Shown here: piece after piece, positions 24,743 through 35,500 of the stretch
Position numbering within the stretch: position 1 is the first letter of the stretch
Layout: each line of letters opens with the position of its first letter
From: Sphagnum compactum
Lineage: Eukaryota; Bryophyta; Sphagnopsida; Sphagnales
Assembly (NCBI GenBank): GCA_965153455.1
Contig: OZ234498.1
Coordinates: 16,802,001 to 16,866,000, forward strand
Reading direction: 5' to 3'
Length of the DNA stretch: 64,000 nt
Made by a program: the position numbers and the translations under genes
Notes under the pieces: model-generated
The model's database searches: none
Told to the model about the DNA's origin: nothing
What the model saw: the letters and a program-made list of their open reading frames with translations, nothing else

Positions 24743-25184
24743 GAGTCCCGAAATTGTCCCAGTTTAGACTCCCGGGACTTTGGAAGCTCATAGCTCCCAA
24801 CTATGACCTTCGATTGAGATGCATTTTGAAGCAATCTTGTAGCTCTCCTCGAGAGCTTTCCAACGGTGTGTTGCACTCCACCTGCACGCACCGGAATCGG
24901 GTCGATTCCCGACTTTTAGTGGTCGGGAGTCAAACTGCCAGTTTGACTCCCGGCCCTTCTTTTGCCTATAACTTGTGCTGCAGATTTTCAAATGGCCCAT
25001 GCAAGGCCATTTTGGATATCTAATCTTCAAGACCTTTCCAACGGTATAAAGAACTTTCAAATGCGAGGTGTTTTGACCCCTGCAATCGAACTCTGAGTTT
25101 TCGGGAGTCCCGGAGGACTCCAAGTCCCCAACTTTGGGAGTGTGAGTTGCATCCTCACACTTTGCCCAAAGTGGGGTTGCGACA
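24743..25184 (-). repeat. 3' LTR of the chromovirus, truncated
   Basis: Identical in order to the outer half of the 5' LTR and starting (minus strand) TGTCGCAACCCC at 25,184. Similarity stops at about 24,743, where AT-rich sequence of a different kind begins, so roughly 380 bases of the 818-base LTR are missing. Confidence 0.9.
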
Positions 25185-25208
25185 CTCTCCCCCACTAGAA
25201 GAAAGGTC
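25185..25208 (-). other. Polypurine tract of the chromovirus
   Basis: On the minus strand AGTGGGGGAGAG lies directly before the 3' LTR start TGTCGCAACC, preceded by CCTTTCTTCT. This is the expected position of the plus-strand primer. Confidence 0.75.
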
Positions 25209-25979
25209 AATGTCCTCATTGACACTTAGAATTTTCTCTCACAATTGCAATTGCTTTCATTTGGATCCTTAGCCATTTGTGCCAACTCTTTGCGGCTTGG
25301 ACCTTGTCTCAAACTAACTTAGGCGTCCTCAAGTTTCCAACACTTTCTTGACAAGTCCAAGAAGGTCTCCTGAAAAACCCTCTTCCCATGCTTCGTCAAA
25401 AGAGGACTAAACTAGCCTAATTTGACGAAGCCCTTCATTTGGGAGGAACTTTTTATTCTTCCCCTCATGAGGAACTTAAGTCAAGTCTACTCTTGACCTA
25501 AGCTACTTGACATGACTCCTTTCGCAATCTCGCGCCTTGGTCACAACAACCAAGCCTTAACTAAAAGGTTTTGCTTATCAAGGTACGAGAAGCAACACTT
25601 GGGTCTTGCCAAAACCCAAGTCCCAAATTACACGATTAAAGTACGCAAGCGGGGTCATGACTTCCCGCGTTGGCCGCCACTACCAACCAACCCTTTGGGA
25701 TGCATTTAAGGCATATGCATGTCCCCGCAAGCTCACCTTGCTTGCTTCCTCTTTTGGGGCCAAGTTTCCTTAACCCCAAAGTAGGAGTCCGATTTTGATT
25801 TGGGCCTACACAAGATAGTTCCATTTGTCCAATGCCATTCGACAACCCTATTTGCACTTATACAAAAATTCTCGTGATACAATCTCTTGGAAGTTGTTTT
25901 TGCCTTTATTTCACTTGCAACTTGATGTGGTACAATTTATGTGACACTTTGCCCCACTAAAAGAAAGGTGATGTCCTCA

Positions 25980-28900
25980 TCACGTTCTACGTCTTTTCTT
26001 TGCCGGTCTAGTGTGGAATTCTTCTATGGCTTCTTGGGCATGTTCCATATCGGATTCAGTCACCCAAGAAGCCTCTATTGCATGATATCCTTTCCACTTA
26101 ACTAGGTATTCCCGCTCTCGTCCTCTTAGTTGCCTTGACTTGAACACGGCCTCCACCTCAAACTCTGGTTCATTATGAACCAAGTCAGGTGGGGGCTTTG
26201 AGTTTTGCTCTCAATTAGGCCTTGAGGCATCGCGGGAGACCAGCTTCAAAAGAGTAACATGAAATGTGGGATGAACTCTAAGATTTTCCGGTAGTTCTAA
26301 CTTATAAGTGTCGGAAAGTTTCTTTTCCAACACTTTGAATGGACCCGCATATGGGCCCATGAACTTGTGACTTAAACCTTCTGGCAACCGGAAGTTCTCA
26401 ATGTTCAACCACACTTCATCTCCTTCTTGAAACTTCACCTCTCGTCGGGACTTGTCCGCAAAATCCTTGTACCTTTTGTGCGCCTTTTCCAAGTTGGCCT
26501 TGGCCACCTCCCACAAGCGTCGCCTTTCTTCATCAAGTTGTGTGACCATTGGCACTTCCTCACTTGCATCACCCGGGGTATGTCCTTGTGCTGCCCAAGT
26601 CATGGGCACAATTGGTGACTTGCCCGTCACCATTTGGAATGGGGTGGACCCAGTTGCGAAGTGTTCCGAGTTGTTGTAACAAAACTCTGCTAACTCCAAA
26701 TGGTCCACCCAATCTTGTTGGTCCGTTGCCACATAATTCCTTAGGAATTGTTGGATCACCAAGTTGACCCTCTCGGTTTGTCCATCGATTTGGGGGCGGA
26801 ACGAAGTGCTCATCTTGAGTTTCGACCCCATTCGCTTCCATAAGGCTCGCCAAAACCTGCTTGTGAACTTTGGGTCTCGATCCGAAACTATGTCCTTTGG
26901 GAGGCCATGATGCTTGAAAATATATGTGAAGAACAACCTGCCTATCTCTTAGGCCATGGCTTCATCCTTTGTGGGAATGAAGTGTGCCATCTTACTAAAT
27001 CGATCTACCACCACCATGATGGCATCGAATCCCCCTGATGGGGGCAAACTTACCATGAAGTCCATGGACACACTTTCCCACGGCCCTTCGGGGATTGGCA
27101 AAGGTTGTAACAAACCCGCTTGCTTCTTGTTGAGGGTCCGGTTTTATTAACAAGTTAAATAAGTCTTCACATACTTTTCCGCATTATCTTTCAAGTTAGG
27201 CCAATAGTAGGACTTCTTTAGAAATGTTGTGGTGCGTTTTGCACCACCATGGCCTACAAGCGGCCCATCATGACATTCCTTCAAGAGGGTGTCCCTCCAC
27301 TTCCCTTCTGGCACATAGAGTCGATTTTGTTTGTACCACAATAATCCATTTTGCAAATGGAATTTGGACTTGGCTCCATTTTGAATGTTTTGCCTCACCT
27401 CTTTGGCAAATGCATCCTGGCGGCTTGCTAGTCGAACTTTTTTTTGAAGTTCCATCTCCCCCACATACACCACTCTAAGTTGGTGTTTTCGGCTCAATGC
27501 ATCGGGCACTATGTTCTCCTTCCCGGGCTTGTGCCGTATGTCCACATTGAACAATGCCAATGTGTTTTACCATCTAACTTGTTTTGATGACAACTTGGGT
27601 TAAGTGGCAAAGTACTTCAAGGTCACATTGTCGGTCCAAACCACCACATCCTTGGAGCCTATACAATGGCCCCAAGTTTTGAGACAATGTATGACCGCCC
27701 ACATTTCCTTCTGGTGTGTTGGCCACCTTCGCTCCGTCTCACTCAACTTCGTGCTTTCAAATGCCACCGGTATTCCTTCTTGCACTAGGACTCCTCTAAT
27801 TGCAAAGTCGGAGGCATCGGAATGAATCTCAAACTCTTTGTCAAAGTCGGGCAACTTCAACACCGGCACCTTCACCAAAATGCCTTTCAAGGTTTCAAAG
27901 GCTTCGTTGCATGCTTCTTCCCATTCATAAGTGACGGCGGACTTCTTCAAGAGGTTTGTGAAAGGTGTGGCTATCCTCGCAAAGTTCTTGATGAACTTGC
28001 GATAATAGGATGCCAATCCTAAAAAGGATCTTAAGGCGGGAACCGACTTAGGCGATTCCCAATCCAAGATTGCCTTAACCTTGTGATCATCCATCTTCAA
28101 GCCTTCTTGAGTTATCCTATGTCCAAGGAAGTCCACTTCCGCCACCCCGAATTTGCACTTCTCAAGTTTGGCATACAACTTGTTCTCCCTTAACCTTTGG
28201 AACACCTTGCGAAGGTGCTCCTCATGCTCCTCCAAGGAACTACTATAGATCAAAATGTCGTCTATGTAGACGACCACAAAATCATTCAACCATTCCCGAA
28301 AAATGTCATTCATGAAAGTGCAAAATGTGGCGGGTGCATTGGTGAGCCCAAAGGGCATCACCAAAAACTCATATGAGCCATACCTTGTGCGGCAAGCAGT
28401 CTTTTCTTCATCCCCTTCCGCAATCCGAATTTGGTAATACCCCGAACGTAGGTCAATCCTACTAAACACCTTGGCTCCCAAAAGACGATCAAATAGATCA
28501 TCGATTCGAGGCCAAGGATATCGATTTTTCACCATTGCCTTGTTGAGTGCTCTATAATCCACACACATCCTCAACGTCCCATCCTTCTTGTGAACAAAAA
28601 GGACGGGTGCCCCATATGGTGATTTACTTGGTTTGATATAACCTTTCGCGAAGAGTTCCTCAAGTTGAACCTTAAGCTCTTTCAACTCCTCATGGCTCAT
28701 TCTATATGGGGCCTTGGCGGGAGGTGCCACTCCCGGCATCACCTCGATCGCATGATCAACTCGTCTTCTCAGGGGCAGGTCTTCGGGCAACTCTTCGAGC
28801 ATCACATCCGGGAACTGTTCCAAAACTTTCTTTATGCACTTGGTGGAAATCACCAACTTGGTGGCTTCCTTGGGCTCATACTCATCCAACACCCGCATAA

Positions 28901-30455
28901 CACACATCATGCCATAGCCTCCCACACATTCTCTTTCCCAGGAATTTCCTAACATAAAATGGATGGTTGGTCCACCCGCACAAGGCAACTCGTGTGCCTT
29001 CACCCGCACAATCCCACTTTTAGATGGGATTCTAACTAGCCTATTATGCCCTTCTATGAGCAAATTGTTTTGGGTGATGAATTCCATTCCCAAAATGCAG
29101 TCCATTCCACCCAAGCTGGAAACTAGCAAGTCCACCTTTCCTCTCCAATTTCCTAATTGAAAAAGCACCTCCTTTGCTTGTAACGTTGTGGGATGGGAAA
29201 CCCCATCCGCGAAGTGCACCTCGATGGGTGCCTTGAGCTCCTCCAAGTGGAGCTCCATCCTTTCGGTGCTTTCCTGGGTTATGAAGTTGTGAGAAGCCCC
29301 TGTGTCCAAGAGACATAACACATCCCGCTTAGCAATCTTCCCCTTCAAAAATATAAGTCGATTGCATTCGAGTTGGGCTAGGTTGGCATTGAGGGCAATT
29401 ACCTTAGAGCCCCCATTCCCCATTTTGGACTTGGGACAATATTTGGAGTAGTGTCCCATCTCGTTGCAATTAAAGCATGCTCCTTTGGGTTTCACCCCAA
29501 AATCTCCCTTGGGTTGACTCACTTTGAAAGGAGCCCCCTTCTTCACAAAATTCCCTTTGGGTTTGAACCCCGTGCCTTGAAACTGTTTGGACTTATCCTT
29601 CGTTGGGCTTCCTTGCCCTCGGTTCCATTCTCCCTCATGCCTTGGCTTTTTGTGAAGGAACTTCTTGTCCTTCTTGAACCCGGATTTTTCACCCCGCCCC
29701 ACATCCAAGAAGCCTTCCACTTTCATGATGGCTTCTGATAGTGAGGAGGGCCAATTTTCCTCAAGCTTGCGCTTGGCCCAAGTTGGAAGCCCCATCACAA
29801 ATTGGCACACACAATCCAGCTCATGCATGTGTTGGATCTCAAGCATGAATTCCGAATAAGCCCTCACATATTGCCGTAAGTTATCATTTGTGGCATTCCC
29901 AAGGTCGTCGAGTTTGCACCTCGATATGTAGTCGGAATTCCTTGGAACAAATTCCGACTCAATGCATTCCTTGAAGAACTCCCAAGTGTAGCCATGGTTC
30001 TTCCCCTCCTCTTGTCTCACCGTCCGCCACCATGTGGCGGCATAGCCTTTCAAGTAGGATTGGGCAAGCTCCACGGCGGAATGCCGTCCAACCTTGGCGG
30101 CATGTATGTAGTCATCCATCTCAGCAAGCCAAGTATCCACAACTTTTCGGTCGCGGGCACCATCGAAGTTCTCGGGCTGGGCCGGTTGAAACCTTTCTTC
30201 ACTTTTGGAGGTCCCTGTTTTGAGGGCCGCCACCAACTCACCGAAGTTGGGCTTATTCATCTTGAGGAGGACCTCCAATTGTTCCGGGGTGAATAGGACC
30301 GAGTTCCGTTGTTCCTCCTCACTTTCGGGCTCATCTTGGTCCTCCCGGGTTCTTGATTCCTCCTCCCCAATTGATTCCGGCGGGACTACAAGGTCTTCGA
30401 TGGGCTTTTCAACCATAGTTTCTTGAGCTTGCTTACGGTTCTTCTTGGGTGCCAT
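25980..30455 (-). pseudogene. Chromovirus gag-pol polyprotein, six in-frame stops
   Basis: One continuous frame of 1,492 codons without a frameshift. From the ATG at 30,455: acidic N-terminus, retrotransposon gag (around residues 110-250), zinc knuckle [14 protein letters not shown], protease [14 protein letters not shown] with YIDDILIYS, RNase H ([11 protein letters not shown]), an integrase zinc-binding region (HDGPLVGHGGAK; the first Cys of the CxxC pair is Tyr), a DDE core ([36 protein letters not shown]), and a C-terminal chromodomain (YLVKWKGYHAIEASWVTESD). Stops lie at 27,600, 27,567, 27,147, 27,144, 26,949 and 26,211. Each is one C-to-T change from a Gln (five) or Arg (one) codon. The 951-codon first part alone is open. 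The element makes virus-like particles in its family; here pol is interrupted, so it is non-autonomous at best. Confidence 0.95.
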
Positions 30456-30485
30456 CCGAAGCTCCCAAGAAGTGAATCGAGCTCA

Positions 30486-30503
30486 CCTTAAGCTCTGATA
30501 CCA
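30486..30503 (-). other. Primer binding site, initiator tRNA-Met type
   Basis: The minus strand reads TGGTATCAGAGCTTAAGG two bases after the 5' LTR end (CA at 30,506). TGGTATCAGAGC is complementary to the 3' end of plant initiator tRNA-Met, the usual primer of these elements. Confidence 0.9.
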
Positions 30504-30505
30504 AG

Positions 30506-31323
30506 TGACGCGCTCCCAAGTCCCTAGTTAGCCCCAAGATGGGCTAACTTGTTCAAGTTGCGAAAAAAGGGAGGGACTCGGGGCACGCTCCCAGCCTTCA
30601 GCACTAAGAGGGGTAGAGGGTCGTGCTAAAGCCTCGGGATGGACTAGGAACAGTGACAAGCTATTCACTTACTCGAATCTGTATCAAAACCAACCACAAG
30701 TTGGTTAGACCACTTTCTGGATCACTTTGGCGCTAGGACAAGCCACGGGCAACCTTGGACTCACAAGACTCACCACGGCCCGGACTCGGGGGAAGCCACC
30801 ACCTTCCCCCATATAGTATTCTCTGCGTTCGCCCGCCGCACCCACATCCGAATGGCTTTTTGTCCCGGGACTCCCAAGGAGGAGTCCCGAAACTGTCCCG
30901 GTTTGGATTCTCGGGACTTTGGAAGCTCATAGCTCCCAGCTATGACCTCCGATTGAGATGCGTTTTGAAGCAATCTTGTAGCTCTCCTCGAGAGCTTTCC
31001 AACGGTGTGTTGCGCTCCACCTGCACGCACCGGAATCGGGTCGATTCCCGACTTTTAGTGGTTGGGAGTCAAACTGCCAGTTTGACTCCCGGCCTTTCTT
31101 TTGCCTATAACTTGTGCTGCAGATTTTCAAATGGCCCATGCGAGGCCATTTTGGATATCTAATCTTCAAGACCTTTCCAATGGTATAAAGAACTTTCAAA
31201 TGCGAGGTGTTTTGACCCCTGCAATCGAACTCTGAGTTTTCGGGAGTCCCGGAGGACTCCAAGTCCCCAACTTTGGGAGTGTGAGTTGCATCCTCACACT
31301 TTGCCCAAAGTGGGGTTGCGACA
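30506..31323 (-). repeat. 5' LTR of the chromovirus, full length
   Basis: 818 bases, TG...CA ends (minus strand TGTCGCAACCCC to GAGCGCGTCA). Carries several GGGAGTC/GACTCCC inverted words. It is the reference for related LTR copies at 19,817, 41,353, 51,250 and 60,750. No target duplication is visible in the right flank alone. Confidence 0.9.
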
Positions 31324-32020
31324 ATTGACTTTGAGCAACAAAATTATCTATTTACTTATTATCAACTTGATGTTGGTAATATGATTATTGATGAAACACT
31401 TGCTAGAGATCATGTGAAGGATTTATAGATTGTAAATTGGACACTCAAAAAAGAAGAACAATTTTTGGAAAAACAATCTGGAACTTTTGAGGTGCCACAA
31501 TTTGTGAAGATCAATTGAAACCTAGATGATCAATATTCGGAGCAACTTGAGGCTCTATTGTTTGAGTTTAAACATGATTTTTCTTGGACTTATAAGGATT
31601 TTAAAAGCATTTTGTTAAAGTTGGCACAAGATTGAATTGAATTCAACACATCTATACCTCCAACTCACCAAGCAAGTACCAAATGAATCCAAACTATGTT
31701 GTTATTATTAAGCATGATATTGACAAGTTACTTGTTGTTGGATTCATACAACTAGTTGAAAAGGCTACATGGTAATCATCGATTGTGGTTGTGCCAAAGA
31801 AGAATGGCAAGTTGTGAATTTGTGCTCATTTCAATATTGTTGTAACAAAGAAAGATCCGTACCTTCTACCTTTTACAAATGAAGTTTTGAACATTGTTGC
31901 AAAACATGAAGCTTATTCTTTCCTAGATGGATTCTCTAGATATCATCAAATTTCTATTACACTTGAGGATTAGTATAGGACTACTTTTATTATGACCTTT
32001 AGGATACACATGTTGAGAAA
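31324..32020 (+). pseudogene. Second gypsy reverse transcriptase remnant
   Basis: The plus strand directly after the chromovirus shows a pre-RT region (EALLFEFKHDFSWTYKDFKS), then, with frame changes, NTSIPPTHQAS, KHDIDKLL, VVVPKKNGKL, VTKKDPYLLPFTNEVLNIV, and KHEAYSFLDGFSRYHQIS. These match the start of RT in Athila/Tat-like plant gypsy elements. Several stops and at least one frameshift. The catalytic YxDD box is not reached. Its 5' part must lie left of the chromovirus or be lost; the frame at 22,305-22,961 is a candidate. Confidence 0.75.
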
Positions 32021-32388
32021 ACCTATTCAACAATTGGCATTATGTGAAGCAACCTTAGAGGAACCTCCTATGCATCTACCCACCACAAATCCATTGCTCC
32101 CATAGCTTCCAAGTGGTTACTTGGCGACAATAACCCCCCTTGTTATTCCTATGAATCTCCAAGATTGTAGCCCTACAATTAGGGCCCTCTTCCCAAACAA
32201 GGCATAAATCTTGTTAATATTCCTTTGTTCTTATAATAGTAATGAATATGCACACCTGGGCACACAATTTGAGTTGCCACCGCTAATCTTTCTTTCTTCC
32301 CTTCCATGTGTATGTTTCATTTCAAAACAATTTTGTGTTGAATTGTCAAGGTGAAGATGGTTGGAATTGTCAAGATGACAACCATTAG
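32021..32388. other. Flank of the gypsy RT remnant
   Basis: Continues the decayed region without recognisable motifs. No gene or repeat end was seen. Confidence 0.4.
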
Positions 32389-32551
32389 ACTACAACACAT
32401 CTTGGATTTTGCAACTTGGGTTGTTATTTAGGAGGTGAGTTTAGCAATTGGCCAAGTTTTTAAATTGAGACAACCAAATTGCTAAACTTAGGTTTAACAA
32501 CTTGGCTAGTTGTTAAACCCAAGTCACAAATACCCCAAAATGTGTTGTAGT
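32389..32551. mobile_element. 163-bp foldback MITE
   Basis: The left end ACTACAACACATCTTGGATT and the reverse complement of the right end ACTACAACACATTTTGGGGT match for 13 bases and stay similar for about 40 (GACTTGGGTT against CAACTTGGGTT). The inner arms AATTGGCCAAG and AACTTGG also pair, so most of the element folds back. No coding capacity. Flanks TAG and GTA do not give a clear duplication. The family is unassigned; ACTACAAC ends are reminiscent of CACTA or Harbinger-derived MITEs. Confidence 0.75.
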
Positions 32552-35500
32552 GTAGATACTATTAAACCCTATTCCTATTTCACCTAAATCAATTATGATT
32601 ATCATTGTTATTGAAATTATTTGAATACCTTTTCGAAAACCTCCACCCCCTTTAGCATTATCTTACCTTTTTTTCATAATTATCTCCCTCCTTTTCCCTA
32701 CCCACCTACATAGAGATGAAAAGGCACTTTTCATGTCCATGTTATCTAGTAAAATCATATTTGAGATTGACATAAATAATGATGAACTATGAGAATCATA
32801 TGGGAACATGTGAAAGAATTAAAATGTGGAGAGAAGGGGGGGGTGGGATTTTGTTCAGTTGGAACCTTGCTCAAAGATTACACTCATCATCATAAAATTT
32901 AAATTTAAAGATCAATTTAACTATTAAAGTACATTTCATAAATTTTTTAAATGATTATAAATTCTATATTGATAGAAATCATTATAGCTATTTCTCATGT
33001 AAGATGATTTTAAACATCAAAATACATTCTCTACCATTGTAGATGTTTAAGAATAATAATTTATCTATTTTACTCCTTTAAGTATTAAAGTGAGTCATCA
33101 AAGACCAGCTAATGGACAACAGAAAAATAGTGACTCAATAGACTTTGATATGAACTTGTAAGAGTACCGAGGAACCATGAACATTAGAATATATGCTCTC
33201 ATGTTGTTGAGAGATAAATACACTCATCACTCTCAGCAGATCAAAGTAAATTGCCCTATACTTGCTTTGTTTTGAACTCTTTGTGTACACCAGAAGAACA
33301 GTAGTGATGGAGGACTTGAAGTCAATTAAGGTCTTTCTTGCTTGGGTGTCTGTTCTCAGGTTTAGGGTTCACATCATGGAGCACATGTAAGGTTGTTGAA
33401 TTAGGATAACATCTTCTCAGAATAATGAGAAAGCAGTGAAATACTCACTTCACAAATACTGGAAATGTGCTTATACCTTCACAAAGCATTGTTTGGCATC
33501 TGAAAGAGTGCCTGGTGTTGAATGTGACTTTTATACATGCACCCATAAATACAGTTGTGAGCACAGCCATGGCCTAGCTTGTCTCCAGCATCACCACCAA
33601 GCCACAGTAGAGATATCTGGAAAATGCTACTACAAACCACACAGCACACATATTGTAGGGCATGATTGAAGACCATGGATCACAATAGGATTTAAGTGTC
33701 ATATATTGTCATGTCCATGACTCTCCATCTGGTTAGTAAACTTTGCACTTGTTTAACCGTAGGGTTTGAGTTCACTGCTGCATTGCAAACAAGAATCACA
33801 CCTCAGTCTTCCTGTTAAAGTGTGAAAGAAACTCAGGATGCAGATTTTTGTTTAATTTTTTGGGCAAATCTTTGTACTTGTCTACACTCTGTTGGTTGTT
33901 GGGAGTTGATGAAGTCAGTGGGGAGACATGGCAGCTACTCATTGCAATTCATGATGAAGGTGCTGAACTGATACTTGATGTGAAACTCCCAAGGTTAGGA
34001 CAGCTCTCATTCTTGTCATGCCAGTATTGTTTGCTTTAGTTTTGATTTCATGTTGCAATCTCTGTAGATGTGCTTTGCAGTTCCATCTCAAGAACAGTGA
34101 TCCCAGAACTTAAGAGTGCAGGTATCTCTCTGGATGTTGCAGGTTTACTCAGTGTAGCCATCAGGCCCCAACTTGTGGCTGGATTCTTGTCTTATCTATA
34201 CTAATGCAATCATACACAGGACTGCCAAGATGAGCTTGTGAATTTGTGTTTCTTTACTTTGTCCATAGGTGCTAATGTAATGACAGTCTTTGCCCACCTT
34301 GTTCTACATCAGATGACTCTGGTCTCTGGCTTAACTTTCTCAGAGGTTTCAATGGTATTGAAGCAGGCAACTGCTTCCTTCGCTACAACACCAATGATAT
34401 ATGTTGGCTACAGTGATCATCTCACATTATGCTGAAGCTGGGCCGAATTGGCACCTGAACAGGCATTCCCTGCTTTCAATGTGATTGTTGGAACAATTAG
34501 TCACCATCACACATGTAGGTGTTGATGGTCATTGAACCTGCACAAGACTATCAGTATGATTTATACAACTCTTTTGTTGCTATCATTATTATTCTTTTCT
34601 CCAAATATGTGTTCTACACAGGGAATTTTTGTAGTTTCCTCTTGGATATTACTGTGATGTTCTCTTAAAGTCTGATTCTTCAACCTTAATATCAGCTCAT
34701 CACACAAATCAGGTGCAGTTACGATCATAAGTATTGAGAAAATCAAAAGTCTTATGATGATATTCCCACATAAATATGCAAAACGCAAGTGGTTTCAACA
34801 GGAATGGTCTTTGGTTTGTGTGGTGGCGGCAGCCAGTCCATCCAGCATCTTGTATTGCATAACACATTCTGCAGATTTTTTGTCACAATGAGTATGGTGA
34901 TGTGAAAGGGGCACCAATCACAGGATTAGACCAGTAGATGCAAGAAGAATTTGAGCTTTGCCAGAACTCTGTGGGTGAAGGCTACTCTGGTGAGCAGCAG
35001 TTCCCTATGATGGGTGCTGTCATTGTTTTGGTTTGCCCCATGGAGTCTGCAAGCCAGATCACCCCTTCCAATTGTCTTTCAAAGACATGAAAGAGAAGCC
35101 TGAAATACACCTATTTTGATTAGATCAAGAAGCTGTAAACCTATCTTGTACTCCCACGATTATAGCACTGTCCATGAAGTGCATACTAATGTCATCTCTG
35201 TCAATTCACCATCTAATGGCACACCAAACTCTATCAGTAAGATTTTCTCGTGCCAGGAAGGCATACTCTCAACATTCCACCCACCACAAGCACCAATGCT
35301 ATTTGTGAGATCATTGAACTCTCCTCAGGCATCCAACAAGACTGCTGCAATAGAGGAGTATTAGGTTCAAGTGTTCAGATGCTCAGCTGCAACATAGAGT
35401 GAAGGTGACAGAGGGAAAAGGATGGGGAAACAAAGCTGTGGATGTTCTTCCAAATTGCCTATGACTACGGATCCAACATATAATTATCTTGTGGTGCAAT

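Larger units (their letters stand above)
24743..31323 (-). mobile_element. Ty3/gypsy chromovirus with chromodomain
   Basis: A nearly complete 6.6-kb element on the minus strand: 5' LTR 30,506-31,323, PBS 30,486-30,503, gag-pol 30,455-25,980, PPT at 25,185, and a truncated 3' LTR 24,743-25,184. Domain order is gag, CCHC knuckle, protease, RT, RNase H, integrase, chromodomain, which places it among plant chromoviruses. The two LTRs differ at 13 positions in about 440 aligned bases, all transitions. No target duplication can be checked because the 3' LTR is cut. It abuts a second gypsy RT remnant on its right. It is the youngest-looking retroelement in the window but is inactive. Confidence 0.93.

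Noticed and set aside
24547-25225. Open frames of 90-145 codons in the LTR at 24.7-25.2 kb and the matching frames at 30.8-31.3 kb
   Set aside because: They recur because the two LTRs are duplicates; codon content has no protein-like pattern and LTRs of this family are not coding.
26427-30296. Many plus-strand open frames of 60-100 codons across the chromovirus
   Set aside because: They are antisense shadows of the real gag-pol frame and carry no domains of their own.
32389-32551. Assignment of the foldback element to the CACTA superfamily
   Set aside because: One end reads GACTACAAC rather than CACTACAAC and no 3-bp duplication is clear, so only a generic MITE call is supported.
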